Assembly: GCA_022559845.1 (NCBI GenBank)
Contig: CM040125.1
Location: 325,011,829-325,075,828 of the forward strand
Length of the DNA stretch: 64,000 nt
DNA from: Amorphophallus konjac
Taxonomy: Eukaryota; Streptophyta; Magnoliopsida; Alismatales; Araceae
Direction: 5' to 3'
Shown here piece by piece: positions 1-10,057 of the stretch. A program made the position numbers and the translations under genes. The stretch's first letter is position 1. Each line of letters opens with the position of its first letter. The notes beneath the pieces were generated by a model. It saw nothing but the letters and a program-made list of their open reading frames with translations. It was not told the DNA's origin and did not search any database.

Positions 1-789
1 GGGTTCCAGGGTGTTCCATTACATACCATCTAGAGTTGTGAGGAAATAGACCCGGGTCGGGCAAATCATTTACCTCGAACATTTTTTGGGTGAATCCCTG
101 TGGTCGGAAGCAACTGGGAGCCTAAGCATGGCATGACGGTATTGTCATCAGGGTAAGTCTTAGCCGGCGGGATTATCATTCGAGGAGTCTAGAGGCCCAA
201 ACCAACTTAGATGTGCACTTAGGATGCCTGGGAGGTTAGCAAGAAACCCTCGTTCTCATTCAGGTTAGATGTTATATCAAGTGGTCATCATGCATTAGCA
301 AAAACAAAAATAAACAAACCAAAAACAAGTAAAAAAGTAATAAATCCAAAAATCCAAAAAAAAAGGTAGAAAAATGTATATGAAAATGTATATGCATAAA
401 AAAAATGGAAATGTAAAAGACCAAAAAAATAAACAAACAACAAAACATAAAAAAAATGAATGAATGAAAATTCCAAAACAAAGATCACATCTTTGCATGA
501 TCGCATTTGTATGCAGCATTCATTTTAAATTCTCGTTTGCATCCGTGTGCTTGTCTGTCGCATTCATTATCATCTTTCATCAGTGCCTTTGTTAATAAGG
601 GCTTGCCCCTTGACTCGTTATCAAGGATGGTTCTTCATCATATTTGCTCATTGAGCAAGGGGCAAGTCAGAGCAGAAATACTGACTTGTTTGTTTAAGTG
701 TATGCAGGGACTAGAGTGATCAAGAAAAGCAGAGAACCAAGCACGAACTAATTTATTCCACTCTCAACTAAAAACAAATAGAGATTACA
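1..789. other. Non-coding tail of element E between pol and the antisense PMD gene
   Basis: No credible gene is present. Bases 1-265 are about 93% identical by eye to the reverse complement of 40985-41250 in element C, although neither stretch is coding. Bases 265-480 are an A-rich plus-strand stretch. The minus-strand AATAAA at 752-757 lies just past the stop of the antisense PMD gene and is a candidate poly(A) signal for it. Short ORFs here are by-products of the A/T-rich composition. Confidence 0.6.
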
Positions 790-3420
790 TCAGGTTTCAC
801 CTTCTCTCTCCACATTACTTGTCCCGCCACCCTCCGGGCGAGACACTCTTGAGGGTGCTACCCAATCATGGAAAGCGGTCCTTCTACCGCTTTGTGGGCC
901 TCTTTCTATCTCTACTCCCCGGCGCCGATCTGCGGGGGCACCAAAGAAGCTGCTGACACGAAAGCCACGCTCTCGTGCTCTTCGGTAGCGTTCCTCACCG
1001 TCCTTTAGCCACTGCTCGGCGAGGCCGAGACTGGTCTTCAATTCAAATAATTGGGCCTCCAGGGCCCTCTTCTCCTCTTTCTCGGCCGACCTCTTGGCCT
1101 TCTCTCTTTCCTTGGCCTTTTCCCTCTCAGCACGTTCTCTCGCTCTATCTTCCCTCTCCAGCTGAAGGGTGATCCTCAGCTCTATAGCGTCCCTAGAAAA
1201 GTCGTCACCTGGACGACGCTGCAGTTCCTCTTCCAGCTCGGCTATTCTAGCTTCCTTCTGGGCGGCATGTGCGAGTGCCTCCTCCGTTTCTTTCTCCTGC
1301 CAGACGTTTCATCTCAGGCTTCTGGTAACGCTTGAACAAGGGATTTTAAATGGTGAGGCTCTCACCTGTACAGAAAGCATCCCTTCTGCTTCCGCAGCCC
1401 GCTGTGTGGCATGAGCAAGTTGCTCGTGTAGTGAATCTAACTCTGAAGTGGGAATCCATAGACTGGAAGAAACGCCGTCTGCCCCCATCGCCGATGAAAC
1501 CACATCGAGCTGGGCACGCTGCGTACACATACGAGAGGTGACAGTTAAATGGTTAACGCCATGAATTTCAAATCATGCCAGGAGTATGTATATATATACT
1601 TACTGATGAACCCAGAGCCGCTCGGGTATCAGTTAACTCTTGCTCCGTGTCCGCCAAACGAGCTCGTAAGTTCGTTATTATGGTGTCACGGGCATCCTAC
1701 AGTCATGGCTCTTGAGTTCACAAATAAAAATAAAAAAAATGGAAATTATAAAAGACAAAAAAATGGTGTTTTACTTTACCTCTATAAGCCCTCCAAGCTG
1801 GAGCCTCTCCGCATACATTGCCCTATAGAGCCGTAGGTAATCTTCACTGTCTTGCGCTTGTGATTCTAGGAGCGTGCCACCCCGCTGCCAGTCTTCATAC
1901 TGTTCAGGGAAGCGCACCCTCCAATCAACGCAGGTTGCCGGCCCACGCGTCTTCTTCCCGACGCTGGGTGAGGAGGTTATATCCACCCATTCCTGGGCAT
2001 GCCCGAGGGTTCTCATGACTAATCGTAGCCTTAGAGGCTCAATTTCATTCAAGCAATGGAGCCAGAGATCCCGTCCGAATCGGGCACGGCTTCCAATTAC
2101 CCATGGCTGGTCGACATCGACCATATTCAAGTAAGGCCTCCAGTTCACCTATGTTGGGTTGTACATATCTTCTTAGTTACTCAAAAATACAAAAAAAAAA
2201 GAAGAATGAACAAAACATATAAAAAAGAGAAAAAAAAGTATCCTACCATCGCTGCAGGGAACTCTTGCAGCTCCCGTCTCGATACCATCAGCTGGTAGGA
2301 TAATGGTGCTGTACTCATGATGGGTTGCCACCGCCTAGCCAACGGGATCGTCACTGGCCGACAGTGTCGAGCTCTCCCCATTGGAATATAATAGTAGCTC
2401 CACAGCTACATCATCATGTGTCATTCGCATCAACAAATATAAGAAAAAAGCATAAAACAAAAATCACAAAAAAATAATCTTTTACCTGGATGAAGGGCGT
2501 GAACCCATTTATTGTCACCTCTCGGCCTGTCCTTTGCGACAGACCTGTAAATAGATGTGCCAGCACGGCAGCTCCCCAGGCGTACTGTCCTACTCTCTCC
2601 AAATCTACGAGCAGCTCCAGGAAGCGGCAGTGTATGTTGTCTCCCTTGGAGCCCAGTAGCAGCCTACCCAGCAGAAAGAGGAGGAACCTCCTCAGGTCCA
2701 TGTTGGTCCTCTCCCAGTTGCTGGCATCTGCACAGTATACAGCACGGGCACCTCTCTCTGCCCTTTCCATAAATTCCTCCAAGGACTCGTCATCCCGTGG
2801 ACGGATGTCAGTAAGCCCTAACACCTCCATGATCGATGTCTTGGCTACTGACCTGTTTTTCCGTCCATCGAGTTCCAGTCCTAACAGTTTCTGGGCACCT
2901 TCTCGGTAATCCGCATAAGTGACGCCGGTCACTGCCTCTCCATCCACTTTGAGGCCCGTAATGCAGACCATATCTTCCAAACTGGGCACCATGTGCCCCC
3001 AAGGCATCAGGAATGCCCGACTCGCCGGATCCCATCTTTCATGTAATGCTTGGATCAGGGCAAGGTCGAGCTTTATCGGCTCGATTCGGAGGAAGGCACC
3101 GAACCCCATCACGTCTAGCTTGGCCTTTTGGAAGTCCGGGAGACCTCGATATGCTGCCACTACGAGCTCCCAAGAGATGTGCGAGCGCATCATGCCCTGC
3201 ACATCCACAAAAAGTGAGAAAGGGGAGCATTGCTAAGCAAGAAAGGAGAAGAAAAGGATGAAGGAAGGAAACCAAAGAAGCCACTTACAAGCTGTGATCG
3301 GGTCCTCTCACTCAGTTGTCCTTCGACTTCTGAGAGTCTCCTGGAACTGCTACCCGATCTGCTCCTCTTCGAGGAGCGGGAAGACTCACCTTCTGCTCTA
3401 AAGCTGGATTCACCCTCCAT
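790..3420 (-). CDS. Plant mobile domain (PMD) protein, antisense gene of element E, intact
   Basis: This is a 7-exon gene predicting 707 aa. Exons (minus strand): 3420-3289, 3196-2486, 2405-2247, 2148-1780, 1696-1604, 1518-1366 and 1296-790. Every intron is GT-AG and phase 0, and every exon is open. Exons 2-4 (residues about 45-457) carry the PMD, with the motif PWGHMVPSLEDMVCITGLKV. Exons 5-7 form a long E/R/K-rich coiled coil with a polar tail. The first exon is a Ser/Arg-rich leader. A TATA box lies 103 bp upstream at 3523-3534. The PMD family includes Arabidopsis MAIN and MAIL1, which act with phosphatase PP7L in gene expression and transposon silencing. PMD genes are also known as passengers of plant transposons. 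The orientation is opposite to gag-pol of its element. Its function here is unknown. Confidence 0.85.
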
Positions 3421-3522
3421 CCTGAAAAAATGAGCAACACTCGCAACCTCCCTTCCTTACAAATTTGCACTCCTCAAGTCTGCTCTCGGGACTTCGGTGT
3501 TTCCAAGTCGAGCGAAAGGGGA

Positions 3523-3534
3523 GGTATTTATAGG
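3523..3534 (-). promoter_or_regulatory. TATA box of the antisense PMD gene in element E
   Basis: The minus-strand sequence CCTATAAATACC lies 103-114 bp upstream of the ATG at 3420. The same spacing and the CCTATA core recur before the related genes at 30574 and 37936, which supports a real element-encoded promoter. Confidence 0.6.
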
Positions 3535-3540
3535 ATTGGA

Positions 3541-5339
3541 AAGAAGGTGAGCTGGATCTATCACCATCACCCCAGCAACATCCTTTACGACAAGTCACCC
3601 TCTCTTTACTCTCGCATGTCACTCTGCCATCTGGAGTGATCAGTTCGGAGGCGTGATTTGTTGACTTGTCCTCCCCATGCGGTCTAAAGATTCCCCGTGT
3701 TTATTGTCCCTTTGCGACTACTGCTAGCGCAAAGAAGAAAGTGTGGGACATTTATACCGGAAAATAGGACCAGGGACCGACGTTGTTGAAATTGGTGGTA
3801 GATTCCTTTGAAAGTCATGGCCACGGTACACTCGCGTGTCACTTCGCCATGTGAAGTGAATGGAGCGGAGCCGTGATTTATTGACCCGCCACCCCTATTC
3901 GGTCCAAAGATTCCCGTGTCGCTTGTCCTGTTGCGACTACTTTTAGCGCAAACATCGAAATGAGCGACATTCACGTGGAAAGAGCACCACGGGCTGATAT
4001 TGTCGAAGTTGGTGGCATATTCCCTTTGAAAATCATGGCTATGGTGAGTCACCGCCCCGTGTTTTAAGGAGACATCTCGCCGAGCATGTCTCGCGAGAAC
4101 CCATGTGGTAGAAAAGACCTGTAGAGCAGAAGGAACGAACGGGCAAGCAAGCAAGCTACGTTCAAACCAAGCCATTTCATCCACATATCTATACAAGGGT
4201 TTGTGCCCGTCATGAGGAAGGAGTGGGTGTACAAGCCATTCACTAACCCTCGTCACTCTCCTGGTTACTTCTCCCCTCTCTCCTGAGATGAAAGTCCCTG
4301 GGAGGCCTCCTAGTCCCCCGTGATGCAGCAATTGTCTTGTCGCGCCACGCATGCCCACCTACTCTTCAGCAGTGCTCCTCGCCCTCCTTCAACCTCTTTC
4401 GCGACCCCGATGCTCGAGAAGCTCTCGAATCCGAGGTCGCTGGCCGAGCATCCCTCTGCTCTGTCGAAGGAGACTGCAACAGCCTTAGGAGCTCCTCCAC
4501 TGCGAGCCTCAACGCTCTTCTGATCTGAAGTGACTCTGAAGCAGTGATGTGTATAGTCACTCCTTCTCCGGAGCTTCATCACTTGGGCCTCCAGTGCCCT
4601 CCTCCTGCCCCGATCATGGTGTCACTCCTTCTCGCCACTTGGAGAGAAACCCCCAGCTCATGGACATCTCGGGGCATCTCCTCGGCGATGTGTCGCCGCC
4701 CCTCTTTCTCCAGCTCTATTGTCCGGGCATCGCGCTCTGATCAAGCAACACACTCCTTCTTTGCTCAGACCACCGGAGCTAGCAAACCCTGAATCTCCAC
4801 TACCTTCGAGCTCCAATCATCCCACAAGGCCAGGATAAGTGGGTGAACTGTGTAGTTGAATTTCAAACTGAATCACGCCCATCTGAGCTCCGAGCTCATG
4901 CTCACTCTCTTCGGCACAAGCTACTGTGCCTGGAACTTGCTTATGGAAGGACATGACCTCCAAAAGAGGAATTGGAACCAAAAGGCCCTGTCGGCCATCC
5001 CTGTTGTCACCTGCTGGGCACCCTGAAAAGAAAGGGAACAAATGCCGAGTAATGACTGAACATTAGAAATCCAAAAACACAAAAAAGAGAAAAAAGAATA
5101 AAATAAACAAAAAAAATGATGAGTTGCCACTATCTGTCTTGACAGATGAACTCTGCTTTCTATGTTTCCCCTGTTTGTGTGAATTGTTGTGACTTATTGA
5201 TATTCTGTACATCTGAGTGTTTATTTCTTGTAAAATATTTCTGTTCACATGGATGCAGGTTTTAAAATAAAAAAAAAGAAGAAAACAAAAAGTAAGAAAA
5301 AGATGAAAGAAAATAAAATAAGAAAAAATGCATCATCAC
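3541..5339. other. Upstream region of the PMD gene in element E, with a diverged tandem duplication
   Basis: No intact gene is seen. Two diverged copies of a segment of about 180-230 bp lie side by side (about 3655-3845 and 3890-4060); both contain a TTGCGACTACT...TAGCGCAAA core and a TTGAAA...TCATGGC block. The 224-aa minus ORF over this area arises from the duplication and is not convincing as a gene. From about 4300 to 5050 the minus strand holds scattered coiled-coil-like remnants that could be the decayed tail of another antisense gene. Bases 5060-5340 are A/T-rich. In element C this interval is replaced by about 7 kb holding three more antisense genes. Confidence 0.45.
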
Positions 5340-6153
5340 CTTCCCACTTGTATTATATCCACATTGTGTCCTATATTTCTACACTATTAAAGCATGTCAA
5401 GGGTCGTATGCCTTGAATGAATTTGGAGTTGAGTTCAAGCTCGGATAGCTCCAGAGGAGTTCGGGTCGTACGGATAGGACGTTAAGTTGTGTTAGAATGG
5501 GGACAACGGTTCCGTTCGGTGTGTCGATAAACGGGCCCTGGCTCCTTACCGATTCATTGAATCGGTGTCCTGATCCACTCTCCATAACTTAACAGTATTA
5601 TCTTTGGTCAGTTGATCCCATTGTGAAATTCATCCACTTAAGTCAATTGTGTGAGCCACTGTGTTTAAACACTCTGAAATGTGAGATATTCCATTCTGAG
5701 TCGCGTACTCAGTTTTCCCGAGGTTGCCTTGGGCTGTTTCTCTGAAAGAGACCATTGTTTGGATTTGTCCCCAAATCATCTTTTTATTCCCCTCGGACCC
5801 ACCTTGGCTGTAGCACGTCCACAATGGCTGGTAACCGCTCTCCAATGGTGAAACCTGAGGTTTACGACCCAGGTACTTCCGCACCGTGAAGTTGGTCCTT
5901 TTAGTTGTTTGTGCCCCAGTGCACACTTTGTATTCCTTGTTTGTTTATCATCCAAACAATGGCTGATTTCGGAGAACCTTCTTCAAGGTTACTTCGGTAA
6001 AACTTGGGAAAGATTCCCATCAGGCAAATGATGAATGCGTGTCTCATCACACCTTGGCACCTGCTTTTCACTTCACTCCATTTCATTCCATACATTTCAT
6101 TCCATTCCATTACATGTCATGTCCCTACAAAGCAGATGCCAAGGCGGGGCAGC
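5340..6153. other. Non-coding segment next to the 3' LTR of element E, shared with element C
   Basis: This segment is homologous to the reverse complement of about 29402-30200 in element C, including a recognisable block around 5480-5550 and the final stretch 6105-6153. No ORF is conserved between the two copies. Its position directly before the PPT, and upstream of the antisense genes, fits a retrotransposon 3' untranslated region. Confidence 0.55.
6140..6153 (+). other. Polypurine tract of element E
   Basis: The purine-rich sequence CAAGGCGGGGCAGC directly precedes the LTR start TGTAGACACGC. Element C has the same AAGGCGGGGCAGA at the equivalent place on its own coding strand. It would prime plus-strand DNA synthesis. 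Confidence 0.65.
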
Positions 6154-6659
6154 TGTAGACACGCCGTTTTCACATTTTTCGCGGGTAGATTTCATATTAC
6201 ATTACGATGCCCCAAAGTGACTTACGCATTTGACTTATGTGGGGGATTAATCATTTTTTTTAGGTTTTACATAAAAAATACAAAAAAATCAAAAAAGGTG
6301 AGAAAATACAAAAAAATGAGAAAAGCTTATAAAAATAATTTAAAAAATTAAGAAAAGCTTATAAGAAAATACAAAAAAATAAAAAAAAAGTTTATAAAAA
6401 TACAAAAAAAATCAAGAAAAGTTTGTAAAAAATTGAGGAAAAGTTATAAAAAATACAAAAAGGTTAAAAATAATATATATATATATGTAAGGTTGTAAAT
6501 ATATATATTACGTGTTGTAAATATATATATGTGTCATGTATAATATAAATATAAATATATATACATGGTTGTAAATATATATATATTTATATACTTACTT
6601 TTGTTAATCCATGTCCTAATTACTCTCTCATATCACTTCCTTCCCCTAATTATACAAAG

Positions 6660-8690
6660 GAATCTTATCTCTTTCTCATTGCACCCCACCTTGTCTCCCC
6701 TCTCTCTATTCCTATCACTCTCGTCCACCTCATCCCTTCATCGTAGGCTCTCTCACGTCCCTCTCCTTTTCCTTCTCCCACTCTTCTCTGCTCCCTCCTC
6801 ACTCCCACGCCCTCTCCCTTTCTCCAACCCCACCTTAATGACATGCTAACTACCACATCCACCTCCCTCTCGAACACACTCATCTCCCTTATCTCCTTCA
6901 ATAATTCTCCCCTCCCACTCCACACACAGAACTCTCAGCCAACACCCACCTCCTCTCCGGCATCCTTCTTCGCCATCTCAACACCTCTCCGGCCACCTCT
7001 CACGCACCACCTCCAGCCACCCTCTCTGTCATCGCGGAGCAGCCACCCACCTCCACAACTGCCGCAGCCACCTGCGACCTCCACCCTGCACCCACCATCT
7101 CCTCCGCCGACGCAGCACCCCCCGCGTCCGAGCACCCGCGAGCTCCCCCTTCCACTGCAGCTCCTCCGCCATCGTCTCCAACCGGCTGCACTACCCCCGT
7201 CAGAGCGCCCACGCCGTCTGCGAGCATCTCCGAGCAACTCCCCTCGGCCACCTTCACCTCCACCGTGACCACCGTCTCCTCGGTCGCCCACGCCATCCAC
7301 GCCGGCCACCTCCCAGCTGCACCGCCGCGAAGCAGCCCCTCGGCCACCTGCACCTCACCGGAGCCTCCCACGTCGGCCACTTCTTCCATCGTCACCGGAC
7401 GCCCCGCTTCGTCGTCGTCCGTCCGCCGGACTACCGCCACCCCCACGTCACCAGACCCACCGTCCTCCACGCCGCACGCCACCACCGTCGCTGCCGTCGT
7501 CGACCGGACGCTGCCGCACCACCGCTGCACGCCACCACCGTGGCCGTCGAGCTCATCTGCACCGACACCCGGCACCACGTCCGTCACTGCCGTCTTCTAC
7601 GCCGTTCTCCTCCGAGCTCCCCACACCGCCTGCCCAACCGGCTGCACCACCCCATTCCACCGCGACCGCCGTCGAGCTTCTCCTCCTACACCGCAACGCC
7701 TGCCGAGTCTTTCCTTCACTTCGCCCACGGACGCGTCGCCCACGCCCTCCACCGTTGCCGTGCTCTCCACGAGCTCGCCCGCTGCTCCTGCCACCCCCCC
7801 GATTTGCACCGCCGCCGCTGTGAGCCCACCGGCCGCTCCCCACAGCCACGTCGACGCCGCGGCCGCTCCGGCTGCAAGCCACCGGCCCACCGCCGCCAGC
7901 CTTCCTCCTCCGCATGCGTCTGTGACCCCCCTCGCCGTGCCTGCACCACCGCGACCGCTGTCGCGGTCGTCTTCCTCCTCCACCTCCCGTCTTCTCTCCC
8001 TCTCCCTCACGCTTTCACTCCCCCTCTTCCTCTCTCTCTCTCTCTATTTCTCTCTCCCCTCACCGCCGCGATCTCTCTCAGTCGCTCTCTCTCTCTCTCT
8101 CTCCCGCTTCCTCTCTCTCTCTCTCTCTCTCTCTGTCACGATCTCTCCCTCTCCCTCTCTCCCGCGGTCTCTTTCTCTCTCTCGTTCTCTCTCCTCCCCC
8201 GCCGGTTCTCTCTCTCCCTCTAGTCTGTCCCTCTCTCTCGCCCCCCCTCTCGTCTGTCTCCCTCTCTCGATCTCTCTCCCCCTCATTCTTTCTTTTTTTT
8301 ATTTTAGTCTCCCTCTCTCTTCTTTTCTCTTTCCCCCATCGTCTCTCCTTCTCTCTCCCCTCAGTCTCTCCCTCTCTTGCGGTCTCCCCCCCTCTCTCTC
8401 CTTGTTTCTCTCTCACTCTCACTCGATTCCCCCTCTCTTTCTTGTTTTTATTTTACTCCGTCTCTTTACTTCTCTCTCTTCTTCCCCCCCTCTCCCGTCT
8501 TCTCTCTCTTTCTCTCTGATTATCTCTCCTCTGTCCCTCCGTATCTCTGCTTCTCTCACTCCCCCTTCTCTTTTTTTTATTTTTATTTTTCTTCTTCTCG
8601 GTTTTCTCCTCCCCCCACCCTCTGTCTCCCTGTCGCACCCCTGCCACCTCTCCCTTCTCTTTACTTTCCCCTCCTTTCTATGTATATAAT
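6660..8690 (+). repeat. About 2-kb pyrimidine-rich low-complexity tract inside the LTR of element E
   Basis: From about 6660 the plus strand is dominated by C and T. It begins as CCACC/CCGCC-rich sequence (6840-7960) and ends as (CT)n/TCTCTC with short C-runs and T-runs (7960-8690). The long Pro/Ser/Thr- and Leu/Ser-rich reading frames across it, and the Arg/Glu frames on the other strand, follow directly from this composition. Confidence 0.8.
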
Positions 8691-9065
8691 ACATATATAG
8701 TAATATGTAGAGTCAGTATAGTATATATACTTAATATATAGTATATCGTACTGTCTATATATATATTATATACGAATAGTATATATGTGTGTATATATCG
8801 AATATATAGCATTTATATAGTATTCTGTATTATATATATGTATATCTCTCCTTCTTAATTTTGTTTATAAAAATATACCATGTATATACATAACTAAAGT
8901 ATCAAAAAATCTAAAAAAAAAGAGGGGAATTCTCTTTTCCCTTCTCTCTCTTTCAAATATTCTATGTTAGTTGTATAGATAAATATTTTATATATTTTTA
9001 TATACATATATTAATATATGAATATATATATACTTCTATATATATGTATATGTTTTTACGTGCAT
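8685..9065. repeat. TA-rich microsatellite-like block
   Basis: Imperfect TATATA and ATATAT runs are mixed with short spacers, immediately after the pyrimidine tract. No gene is seen. A similar block is at 6465-6600. Confidence 0.7.
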
Positions 9066-10057
9066 ACATGTTTAATCCTTCTTAAATTCGTGCAGGAATA
9101 AAAGCCGAGCCTCCGGCCTAATCAGCGCTCCCGCGTGTTCCCGTACACGGGGAAGCCGTCTCGTCCCACCGCTTGCTCGCCCCCGTGCTTGCATCGCCAT
9201 CAGCGGCTCTATTTTTATTATTATCGTTTTATTATATTTTTAGTCTATTATTAAGTTAGTGTTTATCTTATGAATTGTTATTATATCACTTGTCTAACTT
9301 AATTTTATTTTCTGTTTGTTTATCTTGCAGGGTAACCAGTCAAAAGCCCCCTTCTTCGACCCGTCGAACGAAGAGGAAGAAGGAACCCAGGCAAATCCCG
9401 CGTCAAAGGCCAAGCGATCAATCAATCAGTTCGGGACCCACGGTCCCTGGCGATCACACCACCAAACGCGTGCTTGTAGTAAATTTTAATTTCTATCTAT
9501 AATACCCGCGGATAGCTAAATCCCGGGTCTGTTTGTACTATAATCGGCCGCGGTGAGTCATTTCACCGTGGTCATTTACTTTCGGTATTTTTCTTTCTGC
9601 ACTTTATTATATTGTTGTTAAAACCCCGCACGGATCAATATCCTGCGGTGGTCTGTTTACTGTTCATATCCATGTTATTGTTATTGTGTGAGGAGTGATA
9701 TGCCGTTCTAAATTCCGAGTCTACGTGTGTTTGTGTCCGCCAACTTCTACTACGTAAAGTCCCAGGTTCGCACTCAGTATATAGAAAGCTGCCCTCGGAA
9801 TGGTAGGTCGCGCCTACCGGGAAGGGGTTCAGTTTGCGTGAGAGGGTCTCCGGATCCCGTTCTCCGCCCTGTACCGATCGGTAAGTCTAGGCTCTACGTC
9901 CTCGTGCAGAGTGACCTTTCAGGTCATACTCTCTACCCTCTTTTCTACAGCATCCTTTTTACGCACGCGTTTTCATTTTCATCATTTTTTTACTTTTTCA
10001 CTCAGAGAGGGAGAAACCCCATCTCGCTCTCTCAGTCCACCACGTGACGCGTTCACA

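Larger units (their letters stand above)
1..10057 (+). mobile_element. Element E: Tat-lineage Ty3/gypsy retrotransposon, 3' part only
   Basis: This is the 3' portion of a + strand LTR retrotransposon whose gag-pol lies left of the window. It consists of a non-coding tail (1-789), an antisense PMD gene (790-3420), its upstream region, a polypurine tract (6140-6153) and the 3' LTR from 6154. The assignment rests on comparison with element C: 1-789 matches the reverse complement of about 40550-41250, the PMD gene matches C's last PMD gene exon by exon, and 5340-6153 matches the reverse complement of about 29402-30200, ending in the same PPT and LTR start. The right end near 10057 is inferred from where homology to element F resumes, so it may be off by some bases. 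No TSD can be checked because the other end is outside the window. Confidence 0.8.
6154..10057 (+). repeat. 3' LTR of element E (about 3.9 kb)
   Basis: It starts TGTAGACACGC and is recognisably related to the first 100 bases or so of the element C LTR read on its coding strand (TGTAGACACGCTATTCC), then diverges. It contains several (TA)n-rich blocks (about 6465-6600 and 8685-9060), a very long pyrimidine-rich tract, and a G/C-richer 3' third. The inferred end ...GTTCACA at 10057 is where homology to the RNase H of element F begins. Only one LTR is in the window, so neither length nor end can be checked against a partner. Confidence 0.6.

Noticed and set aside
3684..4358. 224-codon minus ORF upstream of the PMD gene of E
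   Set aside because: It spans a diverged tandem duplication of promoter-region DNA; no similarity to a protein family and no counterpart in element C.
7265..8689. 474-codon plus-strand ORF, Pro/Ser/Thr- then Leu/Ser-rich
   Set aside because: It follows from the pyrimidine tract; several overlapping frames on both strands are equally open and no domain or plausible start context is seen.
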